Origin: Vandiemenella viatica
Taxonomy: Eukaryota > Arthropoda > Insecta > Orthoptera > Morabidae
Reading direction: 5' to 3'
Assembly: GCA_031002005.1 (NCBI GenBank)
Contig: CM061920.1
Coordinates: forward strand, 123,308,095-123,372,094
DNA: 64,000 nt
Under the pieces are notes generated by a model. It searched no databases. It saw only the letters and a list, made by a program, of their open reading frames with translations, and was not told where the DNA came from. Positions 42,216-52,334 of this stretch are shown piece by piece. The translations under genes and the position numbers were made by a program. Each line of letters opens with the position of its first letter. Within the stretch, counting starts at the first letter, position 1.

Positions 42216-43253
42216 TATTATTATTTAGTATATCTGTAGCTATAAGTGTGACTTGTTGTGCTTATGTTATTTATAATATTTTAACTTCTGTCGATAGTCC
42301 CCTCCCCCCTTTTCCCCGATGACTGCCAATTGTTTTTTTTTTACAGTATTTTTAATTCAGTTAGAATTGTGAACCAAAGGTGGAGAATTGCTGTTCAGAG
42401 GTGTTTTGCATGTTAGCTAACCCCTCACAACAATAGTTGGTTAGTACATAGAGAGTTGTTGATAATGCACAGCTCATTTAGTATTCCTCAAAATGATATA
42501 GCATATATTGGTCTATTAGTCCAAAATTAATTATGTCGTATCAACAATGGTACAATTCCTTGACCAACATAACTGCTAGCCAGTGATAAAAGTTAAACTT
42601 AAGTGTAGAATTATTCTTAAAATCTGTGATTCTTGGCTTTAGTTCTCACAGTATCATTTATAATATTGGTTGAGGAACATTTGTCCTGCACTTGGTGGCA
42701 CAACTGGTATTTGATGAAATACTTTATTTTATATTTCCTAACCAAATGGGAGTGGGATTTTCTTTTGTAGGTAAGGCTGTTGGGGTTGGAATAAATTACC
42801 AAGGGAAATAATTATCAGTTTACCAAATCGACTTTAGAAGTTTAAAGCTGCAATTTGTAAAGGGCAGAGGTTGACAGATGGTGAAAAATCAGGACAGGGG
42901 AAGATAGGGGTGTAGGGTCATTGCTACCATAGCTTTTGTGTTCCATCACATTTGAAATTAAATTAAAATCTTTGTTAGTCATGCTGCATAAACATCATGG
43001 GAGTGTGTGTTTCTGTTGTTAATACAATATTTTTGACACTCTTGTTAAATACATTTTTTTTTTAACGTAAAATGGGAACATTGCCTTTCCATTTGAGGTC
43101 AGAGTTAAGAACATTGAAATTTTCATGACATGCAGATGATAATATTTAATTTTTCAGAAGTCTTGATTGTTTTATTACTGCAGTAAACATTAGTTAAATA
43201 GGTATAGACAATGCCATAAAATGACTTTTTTTTAACACGAGTAATTATTTCAG
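42216..43253. other. Intron end, nothing recognised
   Basis: AT-rich sequence leading to the TP53RK acceptor. A polypyrimidine-like stretch (about 43226-43250) precedes CAG at 43251-43253. Confidence 0.5.
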
Positions 43254-43756
43254 GATTGCATACACCAGCTGTTTATTATGTGGATTTTGATACAAGATGC
43301 ATATACATGGAACATCTACAGTGCTATGTTACTGTGAAGGAGTATATTTATAGCTTTGAAGATAATCAAGAAGAAATTCCTGGGAAGATTTTAAACAATG
43401 AAATGTATGTGCTAATGCAAGAAATAGGTAAAGCTGTTGGGAAGATGCATACAAGTAATATAATACATGGCGATCTTACATCATCAAATATTTTGGTTAA
43501 AACAAATGAAAAAAGTGGATTAGACTTGGCTTTCATAGACTTTGGACTGAGTTACATGGAATCATTGGCAGAGGATAAGGGGGTTGATTTATATGTTCTG
43601 GAGAGAGCACTTGCAAGCACACATACAAACTCAGATTTATTATTTCAGGAGTTTATAATTTCCTACAGAAGTCAAAACAAAAAACAGTCTGTTGATGTAA
43701 TCAAAAAACTGGATGAAGTGAGAGCAAGGGGAAGGAAAAGGACAATGGTTGGTTAG
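43254..43756 (+). CDS. TP53RK: TP53RK/PRPK/Bud32 kinase, exon 2
   Basis: Last coding exon. Two bases complete codon 66 (glycine), then 166 codons and TAG. Numbered in the joined protein: hinge region YMEHL (83-87), catalytic loop HGDLTSSN (137-144, catalytic D139, N144), metal-binding DFG (D161) and the conserved C-terminal KLDEVRARGRKRTMVG ending at residue 232. This tail is a hallmark of Bud32/PRPK and in the family reaches into the active site. The total of 232 residues compares with about 250 in human. No frameshift or lost catalytic residue is visible, so the gene looks functional despite its transposon-filled intron. Confidence 0.95.
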
Positions 43757-43925
43757 GTAGTTGATTGTTTTGTTCTGAAAATTGGGATGCACAGTGAGTG
43801 AATTAAAGCAAATTATGTTTGAAAATCAACTTTTAAATCAATAACAGTATTGTATATGACAATTTGTATTCTGGATAGTTCAGTTTTGGTGCACAGCAGA
43901 AATAAATTTTGCTTTTTTTAATGAA
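43757..43925 (+). terminator. TP53RK 3' UTR with poly(A) signal
   Basis: AATAAA at 43901-43906, 145 bases after the stop codon, followed by a T-rich stretch (GCTTTTTTT at about 43911). This is the first canonical signal after the gene and the likely cleavage region. Confidence 0.6.
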
Positions 43926-43969
43926 CACTGTGTTGATTTAAATATGTCTGAGTTAGACCAAGAGATGAC

Positions 43970-44060
43970 ATCTCCAGGAGTAGAGGCCATGGCCGAATTC
44001 CTTCTAATTCCTTGTCCCCAGTCCCGTCCTGCCTCTAATGATCTCGACCTTGACATCGAC
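43970..44060 (+). mobile_element. SINE A-type core fragment
   Basis: Holds GAGGCCATGGCCGAATTCCTT, TTCCTTGTCCCC and CTCTAATGATCTCGAC, matching the 3' half of SINE family A. The head is missing. Confidence 0.6.
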
Positions 44061-44286
44061 AAGGCGTATAGCCACAAGTTAAGAGTTGATTCCAAGCTGA
44101 CATGTCCTATAGAAGTCTTAAGATTAAAGTGCAATGGCGTTAAAAAGAAAATATCCTAGGTATAATGACTGATTGGCAGTCATGTTGATGTGTGTGTTAC
44201 GTAATACCCAGTGCTACTCTTAACATGACAGAAAACTTAATGTTAGTGCAATTTGGTACACCGGTTCATAAAGGAGGGTTGACAAA

Positions 44287-45333
44287 TAGAGCTGTAGCAA
44301 ACCGTATGTATTTGCCTGACTTAAAGTACTGAATCGTTACTAACAAATTAATTTCATTAGTTGCATGTTTCATTACTCACATTTGTTATATAGATGTCAG
44401 TTTGATTCGATAAATAACCGAACATGACATATCATGTATCATTCATTTAGTTACTCGCATTTGTTGTATGGATATCAGTTTGATTCGATAAATAAACAAA
44501 TATGACGAATCATGCAGGAACAGGAGTGGTTTGCCCAGCGACTAAATGAACCTGAATGGAATGAATGTTTGAACATCGTGTTTAGCATATTTTTGGGAAT
44601 TATGATTTTAATTCGCTTCGTTACAAAAGAAAATGTTTAAGTACAAACATGTTGCACGTACATTATTTCAATATAATTAATATATTTTACTGTTAAGTGT
44701 TAATATTTTTAACGAGGTAAGTAATTTTGACAACATAAAGGGTTATTTTGTAGTTTTGCTTTTGTTTAACATTAAAATATGAAGAGCATAATTTGTAAAT
44801 AGAATATTGGATATATAATTTGAAATGGTTATTATATTCTTATTTATCTTACCTTAGTAAGATTTTATCGATTTCAAACATTTATGAAATGCGTTTATTC
44901 TAAAATGTGATATTCTAACTTCTATTTTATTTGACAGCACAAATGAACAATTTATTTAAACTTTATAAACTATGAATGAAGTCATCCCGTAACCCGTATG
45001 TGACGTGACTCGATACGATGCTTGACACTAGTGCTCGATTGTGTCAAAAGTAACGAGTAATGAAACGATACAATAGTAACGACGTGGTACTGTACACAGC
45101 ATGACTTGATACAGTGCTTCATGCTAGCACTTGATTGTACCAAAAGTAACTAGTAATGAAACGATACAATAGTAACGATGTGGTCCCATACGCGACGCGA
45201 TTTGATACAATTCTTCATGCTAGCGCTCGATTATACCAAACGTAACGAGTAAAGAAACGATAGTAACAGGTACTGATTGGTTAAGTAACGATTACATACG
45301 GGTACACAATTTTTCGTTACTTTTACATCTCTA
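44287..45333. mobile_element. hAT-like non-autonomous element
   Basis: Possible terminal repeats TAGAGCTGTAGCAAACCG (left) and TAGAGATGTAAAAGTAAC (right, reverse complement), with further weak inverse similarity (CCGTATGT). No matching 8-base duplication was found (TTGACAAA against GTGCAGTT). Inside are two copies of ATATCAGTTTGATTCGATAAATAA-type sequence (44395, 44470) and the 95-bp array. Confidence 0.4.
44985..45275 (+). repeat. Three tandem units of about 95 bp
   Basis: Units share GAAACGATACAATAGTAACGA, a GATAC.ATGCTT..GCTAG block and CAAAAGTAACGAGTAATG; the spacing of GAAACGATACAATAG is 95 bases. Diverged by several substitutions each. Confidence 0.75.
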
Positions 45334-45435
45334 GTGCAGTTCTCCCCTGGAAGAAGACCACAGAAAGATGGTCGAAACGTCAGCTACAAGAAATATGACG
45401 TGGCATCACCCGGACAGCCAAGAATCGACACACTT
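45334..45435 (+). ncRNA. Penelope 3' fragment with hammerhead-like core
   Basis: CTGGAAGA (45347-45354, a hammerhead CUGANGA with one inserted G), a perfect 5-bp stem GACCA/TGGTC (45356-45360, 45369-45373) and GAAA (45374-45377) directly after. The surrounding sequence (GTCGAAACGTCAGCTACAAG) is typical of Penelope ends. No coding part of the element is nearby. The inserted base makes activity doubtful. Confidence 0.5.
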
Positions 45436-46078
45436 CAAATATGTCACTCTAAAGCATTTTGGCCTCATGGGTGTCTGTTTATGATAAATGATGGGATAAA
45501 ATTGTATATCTATGAATCTGTAGCAGTAAAGAAATCCATTACGTGTCAGGATTGGTTTAGCAGCGTGTGTTAGGCTGTCATGTTCCTGTGCTATAGCTTC
45601 TGACTTTGATATGACATCAGAATATATTTATATTTTTTTGCATATATTGTTTTTCACTAGTATTCACTGTTTGTAACATTGCAAATTTCTTTTTATGCAA
45701 ATTCATCAAGATATATATTACCATACCTTTGAAGGAGTCACTAATATTTGTGAGATATAAATCATACAAACATTTGAAACACAAATTGCTTGCATACCAG
45801 GAACATTTGATCAAAGAGATCCTCCAAAGCATAAATTCTTTATTAATGAAAGAGGAAAGCACATTTCTTTTACATTTTTAAATTGCAACTTTTCATACCC
45901 TGCACAAATTACTTCTGTTCAGGTATAATTTTTATGTGAGGAGCAATCACAAGCAGGTTTAGCAATACAGACCATGGTTACCTGGGGGCACAACTCTTAT
46001 ACTCATTTAACTTTATACTTTTGGGATGCAGTTTCCAAATGAATTAACAATAAAGTTTAAAGATTCACATACCAAATA
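45436..46078. other. Intergenic, nothing recognised
   Basis: No gene or repeat boundary seen before the Tigger end at 46079. Confidence 0.4.
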
Positions 46079-47150
46079 CAGTAGAACCCCAATTATCCGA
46101 AGCAATGTGACTGCCTTAGCCAAGCTCCAAGCTTCTGCCACCATGTAAGCGCAATCTTTCAAATTTATTTTTTGTGGGTAGCGAACACAGCTTCTTTGTC
46201 TTCGTCCTCCACCAAAAGTTTCCCTAAAAGTTGCCTTCTGTAATGGTGTTTCATTGTATCGATAACAGACTGGTCCATTGATTGCAACAAGCTTGTGACG
46301 TTTGATGGTAAAAAGATTATTTTAAACTGGCCATTCCCTCTTTACAACAATTCTTTGGTGGGATGAGTTGGTATATTATCAATAACCAAAAGCACTATAC
46401 TGCCTTCTTTCCCAAGAGATTTTTTGGTGCATTTTCACTTCAGGCATGAAAATTTCGTCGTACCACTTGGTAAACAAGGTGTTTCATTGTATCAATAACA
46501 GACTGGTCCATTGATTGCAACAAGCTTGTGACGTTTGATGGTAAAAAGATTGTTTTAAACTGGCCATTCCCTCTTTACAACAATTCTTTGGTGGGATGAG
46601 TTGGTATATTATCAATAACCAAAAGCACTATACTGCCTTCTTTCCCAAGAGATTTTTTGGTGCATTTTCACTTCAGGGATGAAAATTTCGTCGTACCACT
46701 TGGTAAACAATGCTGCAGTCATCCAAACTTTTGGTTGGTTTTTATAAAAGAGGGGAAGCTTTTTCGCATTTTGAAATGCTCTTGGGCTTTTTGACTTCCC
46801 TATCAACAGAAGGGGAATTGTACGGCTTCCCGTAGAGTTCACACAGTTAAGCACCGTAACACGGTCTTTACTAAATTTATTTCCTGGTGCACTCCCTTTT
46901 AGATGCTAAAGTGGTTTTAGGCAGAGCTTTACAAACAAGACCGGTTTCATCGGCATTGTACAAAAACTCAGATTCGTAGGAGTCTGCTACAACTTTAAAT
47001 TTGTAAATATAATCTTCTGCAGCTTTGGAGTCTGCTGATAACTTCTTAACTTCTTGCCACTTAAATCTAATTCACAGACACCGTACCTGGACTTAAAATT
47101 TCTTAGCCAGCTGTTATTTGCTTTAAAGCATGAACAACCAAGCTTCCTCA
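46079..47150 (-). pseudogene. Tigger/pogo-type transposon relic
   Basis: The left end is a pogo/Tigger terminus CAGTAGAACCCCAATTATCCG after TA. Minus-strand coding, C- to N-terminal from left: WNLKD-like end near 46120-46200; the DDE region at 46612-46854 (LNCVNSTGSRTIPLLLIGKS, TAALFTKWYDEIF); a CENP-B-type DNA-binding block at about 46990-47130 (NNSWLRNFKSRYGV). It is broken by stops and by a 233-bp tandem duplication. The N-terminal end abuts an unrelated hAT-like relic. Confidence 0.85.
46245..46710. repeat. Tandem duplication, 2 x 233 bp, about 99% identical
   Basis: 46245-46477 and 46478-46710 differ at three positions (in TATCGATAAC/TATCAATAAC, GATTATTTT/GATTGTTTT, CAGGCATG/CAGGGATG). 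It lies within the decayed Tigger coding region, whose own age is far greater, so the duplication is recent or an assembly error. Confidence 0.92.
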
Positions 47151-47154
47151 CATG

Positions 47155-47575
47155 CGAGCTTTCCGACAACAACGCTGGCTATGTATCTGCCGCAAGCATC
47201 TGTCGTCTCATCTACACTTGACCAAATGAAGTGGTCAGCAATGTCCACCTGTATTTCTTCAGTGGTTTTCTCATACAGCTGAGGCAAGTAATTCTTCTTA
47301 AAGTGGATTCATCTGGTATTTTTCTGTTAGACAATTCTTCCAAAAAGGTTTTCAAGACTGGATTCTGGAGTGTTGCTACTGGTATATTAGCGGCAGTGAG
47401 AGCTACACATAGATGCAGGTTAAACGAATCTTCTGGACCCAGGTTTGAACTTTTAATGAAACTCTGCTTCTGTTTGGAAGCATTCCTCCTGGTAACATTT
47501 GCCAAATGAGTTGCTGAATTTTGGTGCTGCAGTACGTGGGATAGTTTTTCTGCAGTCACCTATATAGAAGGCAAA
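47155..47575 (-). pseudogene. CGGBP1/hAT-like relic
   Basis: Minus frame 47559-47212 with CVALTAANIPVATLQNPVLK, FLEELSNRKIPDESTLR, ending ALLTTSFGQV-like. In another frame beyond 47212 it continues with SVDETTDACGRYIA (about 47170-47210), the hAT-type block following in this family. A TATATAG before the frame start looks like a splice acceptor. It resembles the hAT-derived CGGBP1-like proteins of insects. Broken at about 47214 and truncated where Tigger sequence starts. Confidence 0.6.
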
Positions 47576-47637
47576 AATAAAAATAGTTCACCTGAATATA
47601 ACATCCCCGTTAATACCGAGTTAATATTATAAAGGGG

Positions 47638-47825
47638 AAAGGAAGCAACCATAGCCTGTCAATAAGCCATTGTTCCGGCATTTGCCTGGAGGTGAAAACG
47701 AAAACCACGGAATACCATTTCAGAACAGCCGATGGTGAATGGTGGGGTTCGAATCCAAGGCGTTTCCTGAGTCCAAATTATTAGCCGACGGCCCGTATCA
47801 CTGAGTTAATCCGGCCAGTCATTTG
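47638..47825 (-). mobile_element. SINE family D relic
   Basis: Plus strand shows GGGAAAGGAAGCAACCATAGCC, GGCATTTGCCTGGAGGTGAAA, AACCACGGAATACCATTTCAG and GGGGTTCGAATCCAAGG (B box), the pattern of a tRNA-headed SINE in minus orientation widespread in insects. The sequence after the B box (CGGCCCGTATCACTGAGTTA) is the decayed A-box side. Confidence 0.65.
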
Positions 47826-48220
47826 TTTTATTTAAGTAATAAAATTACAGTCGGACTGGATCAGTACATCAAATTAGGTCCTTTTAGGTTCTGAAAACCG
47901 AATTAGGTCGTTATAGGTCATAACATAAAAATTAGGTCATTCTAGGACCTATTAAATTTACGAATATTATTAGTTTATACAATAGACGAAAAAAAAACTT
48001 AAAATTTTGAGAGTATTAGGTTGGGAACAAAGTAGGTTCGAACCTAAGAATCCGAGGCTTACTGATTACCAATCCAAAAAATTTCTGGTAGTATTTCAAA
48101 GTAATAAGAGGCTGTCAAAACGTTATTCCGTCACTGATGAAGGAAAACTGGGCGTTATCGGAAACTAGCAAAGAGAAGGCAGAAATCTTATATACACACA
48201 AACACACACACACACATATA
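47826..48220. other. Intergenic, CA-repeat before mariner
   Basis: No gene. An 11-fold CA-rich run (about 48194-48216) lies just left of the mariner insertion. Two short AGGTC..TTAGGTC motifs repeat at 47875-47950. Confidence 0.45.
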
Positions 48221-49495
48221 CGAGGGTGAGTCAAATGAAAACCTTAAACTTGTAATAAAAAATCTAAATTTCGCGCCATTATCCTGTAAGTTGGTAAGCG
48301 TGCTACAAGCAGCGTGCAGAATGGCCTGTATGTGGTAGCATAGTGCAGATGCACAAATATCGTCGCACTATCAGTATATAGATGGCTGCCCCACTTGAGA
48401 CTTGCACCAGGGAAGAACAGCGTTCTGTTATTCGGATTTTGAGTAGTGAAGGTGTGAAACCTATTGAAATTCGTCGAAGAAACGAGTTTCAGTACGGTAA
48501 TGCATGTTTGTCACAGCAGTAAGTCTACGAATGGAGTAGGAAGTTCGCAAATGGTGTGACTTCATTGGAAGATGCTCCTCATCCAGGTCAGGCACAACGA
48601 GTTGTGACTCCACAGACCATTGCAGCAGTTGAAGCCATAGTGATGGAAAACCGCCGAGTGACACTGAATGACATTGCAGCATGTTTAAAGATTAGTCATG
48701 GCTCAGCACACCACATTGTGCATGATGTGCTCCAGTTTCACAAAGTGTCTGCAAGATGGGTGCCACGGCAGCTGAAATGAGAGAACGACGTGCTGATGCT
48801 TGTGAAGAACTTCTTCGGCGCTTTGAATGAGAAGTTGATGGCTTCCTTGCAAGAATCGTTACTGGGGACGAAACCTGGGTTCACTTCCACCAACTGGAAA
48901 CGAAGAGAGCGAGCAAGGAATGGCGCCATTCCTCATTACCAAAAACCAAAGAAGTTTCGAACAGAACCATCAGCAGGGAAGGTTATGCTGATTCTCTTTT
49001 GGGACCAAAAAGGTGTCATTTTGGAGCATTACATACCTAGAGGGACCACTTTCACCAGGGAATCATACACTGATCTCCTAAAAGATCATCTTAAGCCTGC
49101 AATCAAATCAAAGCGACGTAGATTGCTGTCATCAGGTGTCCTTTTACAACATGACAATTCAAGGCCCCACACTGCCCGTACAACAGTTGCAACAATCACA
49201 GACCTGCATTTCCTCATCCACCATACTCACCAGACCTTGCCCCAAGTGATTTCCATATGTTTGGACCACTCAAAGAAGCAATGGGAGGAAAGAAGTTCCG
49301 TTCTGATGAAGAGGTACGCCACGCGGACTACCAAAAGAATTTTTTTCTAAAGGAATTTATGCACTTTGTAAGCGATGGCGGACTTGCATTGAGCGTGGGG
49401 GAGATTATGTTGAAAAGTGATACAGCTTTGTACCACTTCTCCACAATAAATAATATTTAAAAAAATATTTAAGGTTTTCATTTGACTCACCCTTG
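48221..49495 (+). mobile_element. Full-length mariner, inactive
   Basis: 1275 bp between TA (48219-48220, 49496-49497). Terminal repeats are CGAGGGTGAGTCAAATGAAA (left) and CAAGGGTGAGTCAAATGAAA (right, reverse complement), about 28 bp. It encodes a broken mariner transposase. Confidence 0.95.
48382..49380 (+). pseudogene. Mariner transposase, broken
   Basis: Starts MAAPLETCTREEQRSVIRIL at 48382. It has an in-frame stop near 48522, then the HTH region and WVPRQL, and a frameshift near 48780. Catalytic blocks sit in different frames: TGDETW near 48866, FWDQKG near 49000, LLQHDNSRPHTA near 49144 and HPPYSPDLAPSDF near 49218, the D34D spacing of mariners. All three aspartates survive, but stops and frameshifts prevent a product. 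Confidence 0.92.
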
Positions 49496-49504
49496 TATAT
49501 ATAA

Positions 49505-50210
49505 ATAGACATGAGTGTCCATACGTTTCACACTGCAGCTACCTAGCGCAGACCACTGTTGTTTGTGTGTGGTAGTAACCTGGTGTTTCCCGTTGGCCGA
49601 ATGCTGGTAGCTGTGTGGTGTGGTAGATATTGTAGCTGAATGTGGTCGATGTGGATCATTTTCATATTTCTACCAAAGACTTTTGTGTCCCTATATTTAT
49701 CTTTGATGCCACAAATATATAGTGCAGACCACTTGTTTTCGTGTGTGGTAGTAGCTTCGAGTCTCCCATATTACACTATGGTGGCTGCATTCGGTAGCTA
49801 TGGGGGGTGTGGGAAATATGGTGGTTGAAAGTAGTCGACCAAGGAAATTTTCGCATTTCCACCATAGACGTGTTTTTCCCTATATTTCACCTTGCAGCCA
49901 TAACTACTAAGTGCAGATTACTGGGATTTGTGTGTGATTGTAGCATGGAGTCTTCTATCGTGCACTATGGTGATTGCATGTTGGTAGCTATAGGCGCGTG
50001 GTAGAAATGATGGTTGAAAGTGGTCGACCAGATATAAAAATAAGAATGTGTGTCCCTATATTTCACTCTGCAGCCAAAACTACAAAGCGCAGTCCACTGG
50101 CGTTATTATGTGGTAGAAGCCTCAGTTTTCCCATCGTGCACTATGATGGTTGAATGTCGGCAGCTGTGGAGATGTGGGAGGTATGAATGATGATTGAAAA
50201 TGGTCAAGCT
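49505..50210 (+). repeat. Tandem array, four units of 171-190 bp
   Basis: Units start near 49516, 49687, 49876 and 50051. They share GTCCCTATATTTCAC, GCAGCCA.AACTA..AGTGCAGA, a TTTGTGTGTGGTAGTAGC block, CACTATGGTGGTTG and GGTTGAAAGTGGTCGACCA. Diverged satellite-like array lying between the mariner and a LINE fragment. Unit length is close to one nucleosome. Confidence 0.85.
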
Positions 50211-50214
50211 AGGG

Positions 50215-50720
50215 TACTTTTTAATCTGACCATCCACGACGACATGGACAATCAATTTCAGAGACTTAAATCAAGAAGTCCAAGCTTAAAAACTGCTAAA
50301 CAGCTTATATCTGATAATTTTAATGGGAGAGAAGTATAGAGATTGGAGTTTATAGCCTCAGCCCCACCAGAATGGCACTCCCTATTTAACAGTCAACAGG
50401 CACTAAAGGGACTCGATCTTCCTCGCAAGACCTGGGCAGCTCTTAACAGAGTTAGGTCTGGTCATGGCAGATCTGCTTCAGCTCTGTACACATGGGGAAT
50501 GAGGATTCGCCGAACTACGACTGTGGTGAGGAAACACAAACCATCCGTCACTTGACCTTTGATTGCCCACTTCGAGCCTTCAGGGTATCACCAATAAACT
50601 TTATTAATATTTCAAATGAAGCTCTAGATTGGTTGCACATGTTGACTTTGAATTTTTATTATAATTTAATTTTATATTGTATTATTGATTTTGTGAATGG
50701 ATAAGATAAATAAATAAAAT
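50215..50720 (+). pseudogene. LINE 3' fragment with zinc-knuckle tail
   Basis: Coding end of a non-LTR ORF in two frames: 50343-50490 (LPRKTWAALNRVRSGHGRS, then YTWG), then a frameshift to about 50492-50580 with YDCGEETQTIRHLTFDCP, the cysteine/histidine motif ending Jockey-type and related RT/RNase H proteins. The 3' tail is short and A/T-rich with TAAATAAA repeats. 5'-truncated. A different family from those at 52.3 and 54.2 kb. Confidence 0.75.
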
Positions 50721-52334
50721 AAATTTTGGCTATAAAAAATTATTTTCCTTGCAATTTCAAAAAATTTTGTATCTCCTAAAGTTTAATAGCTATGAAGTTG
50801 AAATAACCTTTGTAATGATTTATTTTTGCTCCTCATTCATTTGATACCAAAATCTACTTTGTTACTATTTTCTATCAGGATAAACCGAAAATTGTGAAAT
50901 TTAAATCGTAAATATTTCCTAAAGTACTGAAGACGTGGCTTTGAAAACTGTTTTAATCGATTCTACATTAACTGTTAAATAAGGGATGCAGTTGTGTTTT
51001 TGCTATCTGATTTACGCAATTTATTATTTTCATAAAATCCTTCTTCCGAATGGAATCTAACTTCACCAAACTGGAAATGCTTGTTTTTGTCGAAATCACG
51101 AAAAATTTTACTTTCTCCCATCTTGACCAAACTACTGTATGGATTTTAATGAGACTTTATGCAAAATGCTCGGATTGAATTGTAATTCCTTTTGAATATG
51201 ATCTCTTCCACTGAATTTCTTTATATTCTTCAAACTGGTCAAGTTTACATTACGTGTATTATTAATTTTAAAAAAATGCTTCAAAACCAACCTTTAACCT
51301 TTACTCAACCTTTTCAAAATTTAATATGATATATTAGAAAAAGTCACGCTTCTTTTAAGCTATAAACTGTTTCCCTATATTCAAAACTGTGGCTTCCAGA
51401 ATTTTAAATGTGTTTACTGCATCATTCTGCTTTCAGACGAACTTGATTTTAAAATATTAATATTTCTACAGGAAAAATTCCTAGCTACGAAGTTACAGAT
51501 CTCGTTTTGATATACACGACTTAAAGTCACTATGGGTATAAATGCAAAGTTTACTTTTCAAAAATAGTCTGAGCCCCATATACCAGTAATTTTTACATTA
51601 CATTATGACTTTATATGACTGTTTACTCTGAAATATCACTTAAAATTACTGAGGTAAGCTCGATGCTCTCTATACAAATTTGGTTATGAAATAACAAAAT
51701 TTTATGTTACGTGACACAAGGTTCTTTTGTAACTTCTCTCACTGTCTTGGCAAATTATGCAGTTAGCTCAGTAGGATTTGACTTTGAAAATTAGAACAGA
51801 AACTTCTCATTCCAGGGAAGTTTATGGGTCACTATCTATTTTCATGGAATGCACATTCAATGGGCTTGGTTATGTAACACTTTACCACAGCAACTGAAGA
51901 CTCGAAGCCGGCGATGATTGTAGATGGACTGACAGGATGTGAAAACCTGTGCCTCACAAGGCAGCAGCAATCAAGCTAAGTCCATGTATTACCCACATCA
52001 GCTTTATGGACTTTCTCGTCGTGCGAGAATCGAACCACCATCCGACTCAGAATGTACTTCAGAATGGCTTCACCATCAGAAGCCGCAGAACAGAATCGAA
52101 TAGACTCGACTCAACATCAGAAGTGAAATCAGAATGAGCTCGTCGCCTCTTCCACCTCAATGTAAACTTTAGCTCTACCTCCTCGATCCAGGAGTTACAT
52201 GTTTGACAAAATATCCAAGAATTGTAGTTAAGTATTCTCTGATATTCATTTTGATAGGCGGATGTTTAGGCGTCTTGAGGTCAAGTGATACTTCGCTGAA
52301 ACTTTAACCGCGATCACACATACTGCGTGGGATC
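50721..52334. other. Intergenic, nothing recognised
   Basis: AT-rich to 51880, then a more GC-rich piece (51880-52200) with several CAGAAT/AGAATCGA repeats. No gene or known element recognised on either strand. Confidence 0.4.

Larger units (their letters stand above)
5557..43253 (+). other. TP53RK intron, about 37.7 kb
   Basis: Donor GTAAGT at 5557; acceptor ATTATTTCAG ending at 43253, with a T-rich run just upstream. The intron is phase 1 and falls between glycine-loop/helix-C sequence and the hinge. It consists almost entirely of transposable elements, listed separately. No second host gene was seen inside it. Confidence 0.88.

Noticed and set aside
43256..43756. Kinase exon 2 as a stand-alone gene starting at TTG 43256
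   Set aside because: It lacks the glycine loop and catalytic lysine, both of which are found in exon 1, and a proper acceptor precedes it.
49505..50210. CRISPR array
   Set aside because: Units are long, diverged and lack unique spacers, and the genome is clearly eukaryotic.
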